From Pseudomonas corrugata (lineage in GTDB: Bacteria > Pseudomonadota > Gammaproteobacteria > Pseudomonadales > Pseudomonadaceae), in contig NZ_LHVK01000008.1 of the NCBI RefSeq assembly GCF_001269905.1, positions 330,526 through 394,525 on the forward strand: a stretch of DNA of 64,000 bases, read 5' to 3'. The first letter of the stretch is position 1; each line of letters opens with the position of its first letter. This document shows positions 29,375 to 38,869 of this stretch, one piece after another. The notes under the pieces were generated by a model. That model was not told the DNA's origin, ran no database searches, and saw only the letters and a program-made list of their open reading frames with translations. A program made the position numbers and the translations under genes.

Positions 29375-29415
29375 GATTTCAAGCTGTAACAGTTCTGGCG
29401 TTACGGCTTGAAATC
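29375..29415. terminator. Inverted repeat between convergent amidase and transporter genes
   Basis: GATTTCAAGC...GCTTGAAATC arms with an inner GTAAC/GTTAC pairing form a strong stem, overlapping the stop codon of the transporter gene. No T-run follows, so termination may be inefficient or Rho-aided. Confidence 0.45.
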
Positions 29416-30290
29416 ACCAGCGCCAGCATCCCCACGCCTACCAGTCCGGCACCGATGATTTCGAGCACCATCGGTTGTTGCCTGAGCCAGAACCAGTTGA
29501 GCAGCGTCACGAACAGCGTGTTGAGGTATACGTAGGAAATGACCGTGGACGGTGCGATTACCCCGATGGCCCGGTGCAACAGCCAGAACGTTGCGAGGGT
29601 ACCGAACAGGGCCAGGTACACCAGCCAGCCGATGTCCAGCATCGACAATTGCAGGCCGCTGCGCCAGCCGCCGCTGAACAGGCAGAACACCAAGAGAAAC
29701 AGCGAACCGAACAGCATGTTCCAGAACGTCATCGCCACCGGATCTCGCCCCTTGAGCGCCTTGGCCTTGAACCGTTGACTAAGGGGTGAGTACAAGGCCA
29801 TCGCCACGCAACCGGCACCGAAGACCATCACCGGATAGAGCGCAGGCATCTGCCCCGGAGTTGTACCCTTGAGCGTCAGCAACACGGCGCCGGCCGCCGC
29901 GATCAGCATGGGCAGCAAGCGGGTCTTGAGGTTTGGACTGGGCAGCAGGAACACCTCGAAGAACAAGGTCATCAATGGCACCAGTGTGTACAGCGTTGCG
30001 GTATTGACCGCCGAGGTGTAGCGCAACGCCTCGAACAGCGAACCAAAGTAGGTCGCCAGCAACAGGCCAAGCACTGCGTGGGCCAGCAACCCTTTGGCGG
30101 TGATGGGCGAGGTGTTTTTCAGCAGTAACAGCGGCAAGAACAACAAGGCCGAAAACAGCAGCCGCAAGCCCGTGAGCAGAATCGGATCGATCGATTGGCT
30201 GACCTGAGCCGCTGCGAAGAACGACGAGGTGATCAGCATTGCCCAGATAAGCATGCCCCAGTGAGCGGCTGCAAAACCGACGTGTTTCAT
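29379..30290 (-). CDS. DMT-superfamily EamA-type transporter
   Basis: An inner-membrane protein of about 303 residues with ten predicted helices in two EamA repeats (first ending near LLTLKGTTPGQ, second with FWNMLFGSLFLLVF and PSTVISYVYLNTLFVTLLNWFWL). Family members export amino acids and small metabolites. I chose ATG 30290 (MKHVGFAAAHWGML), where the first helix begins; an upstream start would add a non-hydrophobic extension. Convergent with the amidase gene and possibly the exporter of the operon's product (inference from position only). Confidence 0.85.
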   Translation of the reverse strand: MKHVGFAAAHWGMLIWAMLITSSFFAAAQVSQSIDPILLTGLRLLFSALLFLPLLLLKNTSPITAKGLLAHAVLGLLLATYFGSLFEALRYTSAVNTATLYTLVPLMTLFFEVFLLPSPNLKTRLLPMLIAAAGAVLLTLKGTTPGQMPALYPVMVFGAGCVAMALYSPLSQRFKAKALKGRDPVAMTFWNMLFGSLFLLVFCLFSGGWRSGLQLSMLDIGWLVYLALFGTLATFWLLHRAIGVIAPSTVISYVYLNTLFVTLLNWFWLRQQPMVLEIIGAGLVGVGMLALVISSRNARTVTA

Positions 30291-30419
30291 CAAGGTCTTA
30301 TTCCTGTGTTCGAGAACTGGAACGTCATGATGGGCAAATCCGTCGGCCGTCATGGATGGGGGGATAAAGACAGGGCCGCTTTCATTGCGGCCCTTTTTTC
30401 AGCGACGCGACTGGTTCCG

Positions 30420-31607
30420 CTAGCTGATGTGCCGCGCGTACTGCTTGGGATTGAAGCGCAACACCATCAGGATCATCAGTGCCATGACCGCAGTGAGCGA
30501 CCACCAGGCCCATTCGAAGCTGCCCAATTGATCGCGGATCATCCCGGCGATCAAGGGTGAAAGCCCAGCGATCAGATAGCCGATGCCTTGCACGAACGCC
30601 GTCAGGCCACCGGCCCGGCGTGGGTTGTCCAGGTGGTCGAGGGATACGATCAGGCTCATCGGGAACAGGCCGCCGATACCCAGCCCCAGCAGGCAGGGCC
30701 ACAGCAGGCTGAAGCGGTCCGGGCTCAAGATCAGGCCGCAGAAACCCGCTATGATCAGGGCCAGCAGGACAGCCAGCACCAGGCGCTTGTCCTGGCTGCG
30801 GTTGGCAATGGCCGGGGTGACGAGCCCGGACAGTACTTCCATCGCCGTCAGGAACCCCAGCAACAGGCCCGCGTGCTGCTCGCTCCAGCCTTTTTCCACG
30901 TAGTACGGCGCCAGCCAGGCCAACACACAGGTGTAAGACGCCGTGCCAAGGCCGAAGAAAATCGCCAGTAGCCAGGCCCGGCCATTGGCGAAGAACGATT
31001 CCTTGTTCCGGCTCGGGGCGTCGGGCAACGGTGTAACGGCCGCGCGCTGGGCATACCAGCAACCGAGGGCAACCAACGCCAGCACCGCCCAGATCGCCAG
31101 GCCGATACGCCAGCTGCCGGTCTGTGTCAGGACGAAGGGTGAAAATGACGCCGCCAGTGCTGCTCCACCCATGATCGAGGTGACATACAGCCCCATGAAT
31201 AGCGAAACGTTGTCGCTGAACCGCGATTTGATCAGCGCCGGCATCACCGCCTGAATCAGCGCGATCCCGACCCCGGCCACCACGGCACTGATAATCAGCT
31301 CGGCGGCGCTGTCCAGATACAGGCGCGACGCCGTGGCGATGCCGATGATCAACAGCGAGAGCACGATGGTGCGGTGTTCACCGATGCGCAGGGCAATGCG
31401 CATGCCCAGGAACATCGCCAGCCCCATCGCCATGACCGGCAGCATGGTCAACAATGACGCGGTGCTGAAACTCAACGGCACCTCGCCACGGATGGCTGAC
31501 AACAGCGGTCCGACCGCCGCCATCGAAGGTCGCAGGTTCAGCGCCACCAACACCACACTGACCATCAGCCAGACGGCGTGGGTGCTTGAAGTTCGAACGT
31601 TTTCCAT
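30420..31607 (-). CDS. MFS transporter of the CynX/NimT type
   Basis: 395 residues with twelve membrane helices. The N-terminus VVLVALNLRPSMAAVGPLLSAIRGEV and the segment HRTIVLSLLIIGIATASRLY are typical of the CynX/NimT subgroup (cyanate, nitroimidazole or amino-acid-like substrates). ATG 31607 (MENVRTSS) begins the conserved part; the frame is open further upstream only by chance, running into REP sequence. Whether it belongs to the biosynthetic region or to the flanking core is unclear. Confidence 0.85.
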   Translation of the reverse strand: MENVRTSSTHAVWLMVSVVLVALNLRPSMAAVGPLLSAIRGEVPLSFSTASLLTMLPVMAMGLAMFLGMRIALRIGEHRTIVLSLLIIGIATASRLYLDSAAELIISAVVAGVGIALIQAVMPALIKSRFSDNVSLFMGLYVTSIMGGAALAASFSPFVLTQTGSWRIGLAIWAVLALVALGCWYAQRAAVTPLPDAPSRNKESFFANGRAWLLAIFFGLGTASYTCVLAWLAPYYVEKGWSEQHAGLLLGFLTAMEVLSGLVTPAIANRSQDKRLVLAVLLALIIAGFCGLILSPDRFSLLWPCLLGLGIGGLFPMSLIVSLDHLDNPRRAGGLTAFVQGIGYLIAGLSPLIAGMIRDQLGSFEWAWWSLTAVMALMILMVLRFNPKQYARHIS

Positions 31608-31711
31608 AACGAAGCCTTGGCTTATAAAAATGCCATTTAGGCCGGGAAGCGAGGGTAGAGGCAAACTGAAAACTGGGCAGCGATATTGAAAGATTAAATG
31701 CCCATCAACCT

Positions 31712-32069
31712 TGTGGGAGCGAGCCTGCTCGCGATGGCGGCGGTAAAGCCAAGATTGCCGCAAGCTGACCCACCGCTATCGCGAGCAGGCTCGCTCCCAC
31801 ATTGGATTCGGGGCGTACGCAGCATTTGCAGCGCCACCTGCTCCTGTGGGAGCCGGGCTTGCCCGCGAAGACGGCGGCACAGTCAACATCGCCGCAAGCT
31901 GACCCACCGCTATCGCGAGCAGGCTCGCTCCCACATGGATTCCGGGTGTATGCAGCATTTGCCTACGCCAGCAGACCCCGTGGGAGCCGGGCTTGTCCGC
32001 GAAGACGGCGGCACAGTCAACATCGCCGCAAGCTGACCCACCGCTATCGCGAGCAGGCTTGCTCCCACA
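31712..32069. repeat. Three tandem REPINs (about 134-base period)
   Basis: REP doublets at about 31712-31801, 31845-31935 and 31980-32069. The segments after each doublet are also related (GGATTCGGGGCGTACGCAG-type), so the whole unit of about 133-135 bases appears tandemly duplicated. The left arms differ: GTGGGAGCGAGCCTGCTCGCG in the first, GTGGGAGCCGGGCTTGCCCGCG in the second, with a TTGTCC variant in the third. The array fills the gap between the MFS gene and copD. Confidence 0.85.
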
Positions 32070-32112
32070 TCGGATTCGGGGCGTACGCAGAATTCGCATA
32101 CTCCCACACCTG

Positions 32113-33021
32113 CTATTCCATGGCCGGACTCAACGTACCCAACCAGGCCACCAAAGCCAGGATGACCGCCGCTACAGAGAACTCAAGGATCATGCTGCGC
32201 CGCAACGCTCTCACGGCCACACTGTGTTCGCCGGTTCGCCTGGCCTGTTCCAGCTGCGGGCTCAGGTGAAAACGGTTCAGTGCGGCAAACACCAGCATGG
32301 CTCCAAACAGGACGAGTTTAAGTGTCAGCAACTGACCGTAGGTGCTGTCGAACAGCCCGTCGATGCTCGGACCGACAATGAACAGGTAGTTCATCACGCC
32401 GGTCACGCTGATGATCAGCACGATCACGGCCCCGGCGTTTTCAAAGCCGATCAGGGTCCGGGACAGCACCGACAATCGGTGTTCGGCCTTGCCAAGCAGC
32501 AGTACAAACGCCGCCAGGGCGCCGACCCAGGCACCCGCTGCCCACAGGTGCAAAAAGTCAGCAATGAAGTGCCAGTTCCGCCGTTCGCCTTCGTCCATTG
32601 CCCCATGGCCAGCCCAGGCCAGTGTCGCAAGGGCCACGCCTGCGGCCAGCGTACCCAGCCACAGGCTGGCGCTCGGCCAGCGCCTGCTTTGCGTCGCGGT
32701 GACAATGATCAGCATCAATGCCAGGATCCGCAGGCTCCAGCTCGAGCCCATGTCAGTCTCCAACACCATCATTTCAACGTGTGGCTGTAACTCGGCCCAG
32801 TCCGTAACGCCGCTCATGGCCCAGACCATGCACAGCATGCCGGCGATGGACAGCAGCACGCCGATGATGGCCGTGCTCGCCAGGAGTCTTGCGAAAGGCA
32901 GCACCTCACCCGATTTTCGTTCCTCGTCTCTCAGACCATAAAGGCCGAAAGCCGCGAGTCCGAACAACAGCATCAGGTCCAGATACAGGGCCAGGCGTAG
33001 AGCAATATTGATCAGATCCAT
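32113..33021 (-). CDS. copD: Copper resistance protein CopD
   Basis: Inner-membrane protein of about 302 residues with eight helices, partner of CopC in copper uptake across the inner membrane. Conserved His and membrane features of the CopD family are visible (WAGHGAMDEGERRNWHFIADFLHLWAAGAWVGALAAF). I chose ATG 33021 (MDLINIALRL); a TTG at 33039 would add six residues. It lies about 20 bases after copC and is the last gene of copABCD. Confidence 0.9.
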   Translation of the reverse strand: MDLINIALRLALYLDLMLLFGLAAFGLYGLRDEERKSGEVLPFARLLASTAIIGVLLSIAGMLCMVWAMSGVTDWAELQPHVEMMVLETDMGSSWSLRILALMLIIVTATQSRRWPSASLWLGTLAAGVALATLAWAGHGAMDEGERRNWHFIADFLHLWAAGAWVGALAAFVLLLGKAEHRLSVLSRTLIGFENAGAVIVLIISVTGVMNYLFIVGPSIDGLFDSTYGQLLTLKLVLFGAMLVFAALNRFHLSPQLEQARRTGEHSVAVRALRRSMILEFSVAAVILALVAWLGTLSPAME

Positions 33022-33040
33022 GTCGACCGAGTCGCTCAAC

Positions 33041-33427
33041 TCACTTCACCTTGAACGTGACGTTGCCGGTGATCGGGTGAGTATCGGACGACACCGCGCG
33101 CCATTGGACCTGATAGGTGCCCGGCGTGAGCGGGGTACTCGGAATGATGACCATGGTCTTGGGATCTTCGCTGCCCGACACCTTGGCCGGCATGGCCATT
33201 GGCGAATGGGCTGACATGCCGGGCATTTCGGTCATCAGCAGCTTGGCGCCGGAGAACTTGGTCATCAGGCTCTCGGAAAAGTGCAGCTCGATTTTCGCCG
33301 GTGCCGGTCCCTGCATACCCTCGGCCGGGGTGGAGGACAGCAGCTTGGGGTGTGCCTGGACCAGGCTGCTGCTCAGCAGCCCGGTGGATAACGCGACGGT
33401 GATCACGGCGTTTTTGATGAATGACAT
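33041..33427 (-). CDS. copC: Periplasmic copper-binding protein CopC
   Basis: A 128-residue beta-barrel protein that binds copper in the periplasm and hands it to CopD. The signal peptide ends LVQA at residue 25, so the mature protein begins His-Pro-Lys, giving the N-terminal histidine brace typical of CopC. The second half of the Cu(II) site is in SSDTHPITGNV. A Met-rich stretch (MTEMPGMSAHSPMAMP) offers Cu(I) ligands. Confidence 0.93.
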   Translation of the reverse strand: MSFIKNAVITVALSTGLLSSSLVQAHPKLLSSTPAEGMQGPAPAKIELHFSESLMTKFSGAKLLMTEMPGMSAHSPMAMPAKVSGSEDPKTMVIIPSTPLTPGTYQVQWRAVSSDTHPITGNVTFKVK

Positions 33428-33486
33428 GCAAGGACTCCTACAACGGTTTTCTAGTTTTTAGAGGGATGGAAAGGGGGACGCAATCG

Positions 33487-34398
33487 TCAGAACCACATAC
33501 GAACACCCAGGACCAGGCGTGCTTCGCTAAGGTCATCGCCTTCTTCACGGGCGTAGTCTGCGGTATTGCCATAGACGCGGTTCCAGGTGACACCGATGTA
33601 GGGGGCGAATTCGCGACGGATTTCATAACGCAGCCGCAAGCCCAACTCGGTGTTCGTTAACCCTGAACCTACCGCGCGGGCCGGATCGTTCTTGCCATGG
33701 AAGTTGGCTTCGGCGGTGGGCTGCAGGACCAGGCGGTTGGTCAACAGGATGTCGTAGTCGCCTTCCAGGCGTACAGCGCTCTGGCCGTTCTCACCGAGGT
33801 AGGCTGTGGCCTGGGTTTCGAAGTTGTACAGCGCCATGCCTTGGATGCCCAAGGCAGCCCAGGTTTGCGGTTCGTCCGGCTTGAAGTCCTGGCGCACGCC
33901 GGCCACCACGTCCCACCAAGGGCTGATGGCATGGCCCCAAAGGGCCTGGAACTCGGCTTCTTCGGTCTTGCCGTTGGTACGTTCGCCTTCGGTGCGCAGC
34001 CACAACCGGTCGATGTCGCCGCCGATCCAGCCGGAGGCGTCCCAACTCAGGGCGCTGCCATCATCGGCGTCCTGCCACTCCAACTGATTGATCAGAAAGA
34101 ATGAATTGAGAGCGCTGTCCTGCATCATATGACCGCCGTGGTCCTCATAGACCGCCGCGCGATCGGCGGCGGTCAGTTCGGGGATCGGCGTGCGGCTGGT
34201 GGTCGTGGGTGGCTCCATCGACTGCATGTCCTGCATCGAATCCATTCCTTGCATCTGGCCCTGCTCCATGCCCTGCATCTGGCTGTGATCCATGCCTGGC
34301 ATAGCGTTGCCGGCTGCCCAGGCAGGCGTGGCCATGCCTTGTGCCAGGCCGGCCATGATCATCATCGACAGGAGGGGAGAGTGAATGTAGCGGGTCAT
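33487..34398 (-). CDS. copB: Outer-membrane copper resistance protein CopB
   Basis: 303 residues: signal peptide (to about residue 29, ending PAWAA), a Met/His-rich segment with [25 protein letters not shown] repeats for copper binding, then an outer-membrane beta-barrel (about 75-303) ending in the aromatic terminal strand [12 protein letters not shown] 34398 is preceded by AGGAG at seven bases, partly inside the copA stop; an ATG at 34413 is in frame but lacks a site. Second gene of copABCD. Confidence 0.9.
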   Translation of the reverse strand: MTRYIHSPLLSMMIMAGLAQGMATPAWAAGNAMPGMDHSQMQGMEQGQMQGMDSMQDMQSMEPPTTTSRTPIPELTAADRAAVYEDHGGHMMQDSALNSFFLINQLEWQDADDGSALSWDASGWIGGDIDRLWLRTEGERTNGKTEEAEFQALWGHAISPWWDVVAGVRQDFKPDEPQTWAALGIQGMALYNFETQATAYLGENGQSAVRLEGDYDILLTNRLVLQPTAEANFHGKNDPARAVGSGLTNTELGLRLRYEIRREFAPYIGVTWNRVYGNTADYAREEGDDLSEARLVLGVRMWF

Positions 34399-34409
34399 GG
34401 TCGGGCTCC

Positions 34410-36158
34410 TCATTCCTGTACCCGGATTTCACGAAACATGCCCATTTCCATGTGGAAGAGCAGGTGACAGTGATACGCCCAGCGTCCGAGGGCATCGGCG
34501 GTGACCCGGTAGCTGCGCCTGGAGCCGGGCGGCACGTCGAGGGTGTGCTTGCGAACCATGAACTGACCGTTTTCGTCCTCCAGATCGCTCCACATGCCAT
34601 GCAGATGGATGGGGTGAGACATCATGGTGTCGTTGATCAGCACGATGCGCAGCCGTTCGCCGTACTTGAACAGCAGCGGCTCGGCGTCGGAGAACTTCAC
34701 GCCATTGAATGACCAGACGAATTTCTCCATGTGTCCGGTCAGGTGCAATTCAATGGTGCGACCCGGTTCGCGGCCGTCCGGGTCGGGGAAGGTGCTGCGC
34801 AGGTCCGAGTAGGTCAGCACCTTGCGACCATTGTTGCGCAGGCCCATGCCGGGGTCGTCGAGCTTGGGCTTGACGCTCATGGCTTGCATGTCCACCAGTG
34901 GGTTGTCTTGCTCCGACGGCGGATGGGACGGCATGTTGCCCATACCTGGCATGGCGCCGTGGTCCATCATCGGCATGTCACCCTGATCCATGGTCGACAT
35001 TTCGCTTTGATCCATGTCTTGCATCGATCCATGGTCCATGCCGCCCATGCCCATATCGTCCATGGTCACCAGCGGTCGCGGATCAAGCGGTGGGACCGGG
35101 GCCGAGAGTCCGGCTCGGGTCGCCAGGGTGCCGCGGGCATACCCGGTGCGGTCCATCGACTGGGCAAACAGGGTATAGGCCTGCTCGGTCGGCTCGATGA
35201 TGACGTCATAGGTTTCGGCCACTGCGATACGGAACTCATCCACTGACACCGGATTGACGTACTGGCCATCGGAGGCGACGACCGTCATTTTCAGGCCGGG
35301 GATGCGCACATCGAAGTAGGTCATGGACGAGCCGTTGATGAAGCGCAGGCGAATCCGCTCGCCGGGCTTGAACAGGCCGGTCCAGTTCATGTCTGGCGCC
35401 TGGCCGTTCATCAGGTAGGTGTAGGTCGCGCCGCTGACGTCCGCCAGGTCGGTGGGGTTCATTTTCATCTCGGCCCACATCTTGCGATCGGCCACGGTGG
35501 CTCCCCAGCCCTTGCTGGCGACATCGTCGATGAAGTCGCCGACGGTGCGTTTGTTGTAGTTGTAGTAATCCGACTGTTTCTTGAGTTTGCGGATGACGTC
35601 GGCGGGGTCTTCGTCGGTCCAATCGGTGAGCATCACCACGTAGTCCCGTTCGTACTGGAAGGGTTCGGGTTCCCGGGCGTCGATGACCAGCGGGCCATAC
35701 ACCCCGGATTGCTCCTGGAGCCCGGAATGGCTGTGGTACCAGTACGTGCCATTCTGGCGGACCTTGAATTGGTAGACGTACTGGCCGTCGGGTTCGATGC
35801 CTTTGAAGCTCAACCCTGGCACGCCGTCCATGTTGGCCGGCAGGAGGATGCCGTGCCAGTGGATGGACGTGGTGTCCTTCAAGCGATTGCGTACCCGCAG
35901 GGTCACGGTGTCGCCTTCACGCCAGCGCAGCAGCGGGCCGGGAATGCCGCCGTTGATGGTCTGGGCGATACGGGGATGACCGGTGAAGTTGACCGGGCTT
36001 TCGCCAATGAACAGGTCGAAATCGGTGCCGCTCAACACGGTGGGCTGGCCTGGGCCGGTCAGCGCCCAGACGGGGGCGCGCCACAGGCCCAGACCTCCCA
36101 GGATGCCGCCAGCGGTGAGGCCCTTTACGAAGGTGCGTCGGGAAGTTTTTGTTTGCAT
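34410..36158 (-). CDS. copA: Periplasmic multicopper oxidase CopA
   Basis: 582 residues. A Tat signal (SRRTFVKG) exports the folded enzyme. Copper ligands: HWHG at 100-103, WYHSH at 140-144, HPIHLHG at 515-521 and [10 protein letters not shown] from 563. Between about 365 and 425 lies a Met/Asp/His-rich insert (repeats such as MDHGSM, MDQSEM, MDQGDM, MDHGAM) that binds Cu(I). It oxidises Cu(I) and sequesters copper. First gene of copABCD; no copRS pair is present in the window. Confidence 0.95.
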   Translation of the reverse strand: MQTKTSRRTFVKGLTAGGILGGLGLWRAPVWALTGPGQPTVLSGTDFDLFIGESPVNFTGHPRIAQTINGGIPGPLLRWREGDTVTLRVRNRLKDTTSIHWHGILLPANMDGVPGLSFKGIEPDGQYVYQFKVRQNGTYWYHSHSGLQEQSGVYGPLVIDAREPEPFQYERDYVVMLTDWTDEDPADVIRKLKKQSDYYNYNKRTVGDFIDDVASKGWGATVADRKMWAEMKMNPTDLADVSGATYTYLMNGQAPDMNWTGLFKPGERIRLRFINGSSMTYFDVRIPGLKMTVVASDGQYVNPVSVDEFRIAVAETYDVIIEPTEQAYTLFAQSMDRTGYARGTLATRAGLSAPVPPLDPRPLVTMDDMGMGGMDHGSMQDMDQSEMSTMDQGDMPMMDHGAMPGMGNMPSHPPSEQDNPLVDMQAMSVKPKLDDPGMGLRNNGRKVLTYSDLRSTFPDPDGREPGRTIELHLTGHMEKFVWSFNGVKFSDAEPLLFKYGERLRIVLINDTMMSHPIHLHGMWSDLEDENGQFMVRKHTLDVPPGSRRSYRVTADALGRWAYHCHLLFHMEMGMFREIRVQE

Positions 36159-36497
36159 CGATAAAAGTCCATCCGTCGAATCACGACATGCACAGGGGCG
36201 GTCCCCTTGCAGGTGTGAAGCAAAGATGACACAGGCAAGCGGGGCAGGTGATTACATTTCAGTCAGCTTGGTTTGGGTATCCGCTTCCCCGCGACGCTGT
36301 GTTTGAATGGCACTGGAGCGTACCGGACAGGCACCGATCAGAATGATCTTTTGCATCGGCGGGATATTCTGTAGCCTTGCCGGCTTCACACTATCCCGTG
36401 CCTGATTGATACCCACTTTCCCGGCGGTACCCGAGTGGTCCGGAGCCGGGGTGTATACTCGACTTTCGCGCTAAACGCGCCTGCAGGTCTTGCGAAC
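36159..36497. other. copA-nadA divergent intergenic region
   Basis: About 340 bases holding the copA promoter with the candidate CopR box and, on the right, the nadA promoter (a GTATACTCG-type -10 near 36451). No coding frame is convincing. Confidence 0.4.
36251..36266 (-). promoter_or_regulatory. Candidate CopR box upstream of copA
   Basis: On the minus strand the sequence CTGACT-GAAAT-GTAAT lies about 93 bases before the copA start. It differs at one base from the CTGACA-N5-GTAAT pattern I recall for CopR in Pseudomonas. Confidence 0.4.
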
Positions 36498-37556
36498 ATG
36501 ACGCAAATTTCCGAACGTCTCCTGGTCCAGGCTCACCTCGACGCCAAGCAGCCCAAGCCGCTGAGTGCCGAGCAAGAGGCCTGGTACTGCGCCGCCATCG
36601 CCGCCGAGCTCAAGGCTCAGGACGCGGTACTGGTCGCGCACTTCTACTGCGACCCGATCATCCAGGCACTGGCCGAAGAGACCGGGGGCTGTGTGTCCGA
36701 CTCCCTGGAAATGGCCCGCTTCGGCAACGCTCATCCGGCCAAGACCGTGGTGGTGGCCGGGGTCCGGTTCATGGGCGAAACTGCCAAGATCCTCAATCCT
36801 GAAAAACGCGTGCTGATGCCGACCCTGGAAGCCACCTGCTCCCTGGACCTCGGTTGCCCGGTGGACGAGTTCTCGGCGTTCTGCGATCAGCACCCGGAGC
36901 GCACCGTGGTGGTGTATGCCAACACATCGGCGGCGGTCAAGGCCCGGGCCGACTGGGTGGTAACGTCCAGCTGTGCGCTGGAAATCGTCGAGAGTCTGAT
37001 GGACAACGGCGAGACGATCATATGGGGTCCGGACAAGCACCTGGGCACTTATATCCAGCGCAAGACCGGCGCCGACATGCTGCTCTGGGACGGCGCCTGC
37101 ATCGTCCACGAGGAGTTCAAGTCCAAGCAACTGGAGGACATGAAGGCCCTGTACCCGGACGCCGCGATCCTGGTGCACCCGGAGTCACCGACCTCGGTGA
37201 TTGAACTGGCGGACGCCGTGGGCTCCACCAGCCAACTGATCGCTGCGGCCCAGAGCCTGCCGAACAAGACGCTGATCGTTGCCACCGACCGCGGTATTTT
37301 CTACAAAATGCAGCAGCTGTGCCCGGACAAAGTCTTCATCGAAGCTCCTACCGCCGGCAACGGCGCAGCTTGCCGCAGCTGCGCCCACTGCCCGTGGATG
37401 GCGATGAATACCCTGGAACGCACCCTCAAGAGCTTGCAGGAGGGCACCAATGAGATCTTCGTCGACCCGGCGTTGATCCCTCAGGCCATTCGCCCGCTCA
37501 AGCGCATGCTGGACTTCACCCAGGCGGCGCGGATGAAGCTGGCGGGTAACGCCTGA
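36498..37556 (+). CDS. nadA: Quinolinate synthase
   Basis: Condenses iminoaspartate with dihydroxyacetone phosphate to quinolinate in NAD synthesis, using a [4Fe-4S] cluster. It has 352 residues with conserved [43 protein letters not shown], and the C-terminal [13 protein letters not shown]; cluster Cys residues are present. ATG 36498 gives [14 protein letters not shown], the family start. In P. aeruginosa nadA (PA1004) also closes the variable stretch that follows the tRNA-Lys (recalled). Confidence 0.96.
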   Translation: MTQISERLLVQAHLDAKQPKPLSAEQEAWYCAAIAAELKAQDAVLVAHFYCDPIIQALAEETGGCVSDSLEMARFGNAHPAKTVVVAGVRFMGETAKILNPEKRVLMPTLEATCSLDLGCPVDEFSAFCDQHPERTVVVYANTSAAVKARADWVVTSSCALEIVESLMDNGETIIWGPDKHLGTYIQRKTGADMLLWDGACIVHEEFKSKQLEDMKALYPDAAILVHPESPTSVIELADAVGSTSQLIAAAQSLPNKTLIVATDRGIFYKMQQLCPDKVFIEAPTAGNGAACRSCAHCPWMAMNTLERTLKSLQEGTNEIFVDPALIPQAIRPLKRMLDFTQAARMKLAGNA

Positions 37557-37564
37557 GTCCTGAT

Positions 37565-37669
37565 GTTCGCTCCCACGCTCCGCGTGGGAATGTCTCTACG
37601 GACGTTCCGCGTTCGGCTCTGGGAGGCAGAGCGTCCTTGGCTGCATTCCCACGCAGAGCGTGGGAATGA
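37565..37669. repeat. Inverted repeat of the CATTCCCACGC class
   Basis: CTCCCACGCTCCGCGTGGGAATG on the left and CATTCCCACGCAGAGCGTGGGAATG on the right, about 50 bases apart. This is a second REP-like family, distinct from the GTGGGAGCGAGC type. Confidence 0.75.
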
Positions 37670-37679
37670 GACGTGTGAA

Positions 37680-38168
37680 TCACTTGGTCTTCTTGGGAAC
37701 CCGTACCAACTGCGTGTCCGAGTAGATGTCATGCCAGCTGCGCTTGCGTTTGTCGAACAGCGACCAGAGAAAGCCCAGCCCCACCGGCAGCCATGAGGCA
37801 ATCGACACCACGAACCGCAACAGCGCCTGCCACAGGCTGATGGCCGAGCCATCGGCGTTCTGCACGCGGATGCTCCACACCTGCATGCCCAGGGTCTGGC
37901 CATTGTGGGTCCAGAACTTGGCGAAGAAACCGAACAGCACGAACAGCAGCACGGTGGACAGCAAGGGGTCGCCATCCAGTGCGCCGGCTTCGGTGAGGGT
38001 GCGCATTTTCTCTTCACCGATGATCCCCATCTGGATCATCTTGTAGACGCCGCTGGTGACGATCAGCAACGCCGTGCACAGCAGAAAGTCATAGAACATC
38101 GCCGCCAGGCGACGACCCAGGCCGACGGGAGGGAAGTCGCCCTGAGGGGTGAGCAGGTGTTTCGGCAT
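37680..38168 (-). CDS. RDD family membrane protein
   Basis: 162 residues with three membrane segments. The RDD hallmark appears as LGRRLAAMFYDFLL near the N-terminus (conserved Arg and Asp), then WTHNGQTLGMQVWSIRV and SWHDIYSDTQLV. Possibly a transporter or exchanger component; no substrate is known. It is convergent with nadA across the CATTCCCACGC repeat, and a terminator separates it from the cold-shock gene to the right. Confidence 0.88.
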   Translation of the reverse strand: MPKHLLTPQGDFPPVGLGRRLAAMFYDFLLCTALLIVTSGVYKMIQMGIIGEEKMRTLTEAGALDGDPLLSTVLLFVLFGFFAKFWTHNGQTLGMQVWSIRVQNADGSAISLWQALLRFVVSIASWLPVGLGFLWSLFDKRKRSWHDIYSDTQLVRVPKKTK

Positions 38169-38219
38169 GACGGCCTCGGAGCAAAAAGAAGCCCATTCTA
38201 CGGATTTACGCTCATAAAA

Positions 38220-38246
38220 AAGCCCCTGATATCAATCAGGGGCTTT
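38220..38246 (-). terminator. Terminator of the cold-shock gene
   Basis: AAGCCCCTGAT-ATCA-ATCAGGGGCTT stem with A-run on the left (a T-run on the minus strand) and TTTT on the right, 16 bases past the cold-shock stop codon. Confidence 0.88.
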
Positions 38247-38261
38247 TGGGGTTGCGAAAGC

Positions 38262-38474
38262 TTAGGCCTCGGCAACAACCTCGTCAGCCTGCATGCCTTT
38301 CTGGCCCTGCACGGCAACGAAGGTGACTTTCTGGCCTTCTTTCAGGCTCTTGAAGCCGTTGCCCTGGATGGCACGGAAATGTACGAACAGATCCGGACCG
38401 CTTTCAGGAGTGATAAAACCAAAACCCTTTTCGTCGTTGAACCACTTGACGGTACCGCTCTGACGCTCAGCCAT
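38262..38474 (-). CDS. Cold-shock protein (CspA family)
   Basis: A 70-residue single cold-shock domain: [16 protein letters not shown] (RNP1), DLFVHF (RNP2) and the C-terminal GMQADEV. It binds single-stranded RNA and DNA as a chaperone. ATG 38474 has AAAGGAAA upstream. A long untranslated region to the right could be its leader, as is usual for csp transcripts. Confidence 0.95.
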   Translation of the reverse strand: MAERQSGTVKWFNDEKGFGFITPESGPDLFVHFRAIQGNGFKSLKEGQKVTFVAVQGQKGMQADEVVAEA

Positions 38475-38869
38475 TTTCTTATTTCCTTTGACGCTTAAAT
38501 TGATGACAGCCTCTTTCACTTGAAAGAGTACTGGGGCTGGGTTGCAGGAAAGTAAGAGACGTCGAACGGGATGTAGCGAACTTCATAGGCTACTGCCCAG
38601 GTCACGATTCCAAGCGACCCATGCAAACACAGTGACCAAACTCTACGCCAACTACGAATGAAAAAACAACCCCCTCTGAAGGGCCCGGTTTTCCTCAGCT
38701 CTGCGCCATTTACGCGTTTCGCTGGCCTGGGCTTAATCGATAGGCTAGTTCAATTGTTTGGCAGCGCTATAAACAGCATTCAATAGGAAGTAAATGCACC
38801 TTTTTATGGCGGTTGCGTTACACATTAGTGCACGTATAACGCAATCGCGTTACTTATAGAAACAGTCAA
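38475..38869. other. Intergenic region between cold-shock gene and gcvT
   Basis: About 395 AT-richer bases. It should hold the csp promoter and a long leader. Near 38837-38852 a small stem (TAACGC/GCGTTA) follows gcvT in its reading direction and may help end the glycine operon. No coding frame is convincing. Confidence 0.4.

Noticed and set aside
31712..32069. Possible CRISPR array
   Set aside because: The repeats are palindromic REP arms in inverted pairs, spacers are related to each other, and there are no cas genes.
21197..36497. Second attachment site copying the tRNA-Lys 3' end
   Set aside because: I scanned for the T-arm and acceptor sequence by eye up to nadA and found no convincing direct repeat; no integrase is present either.
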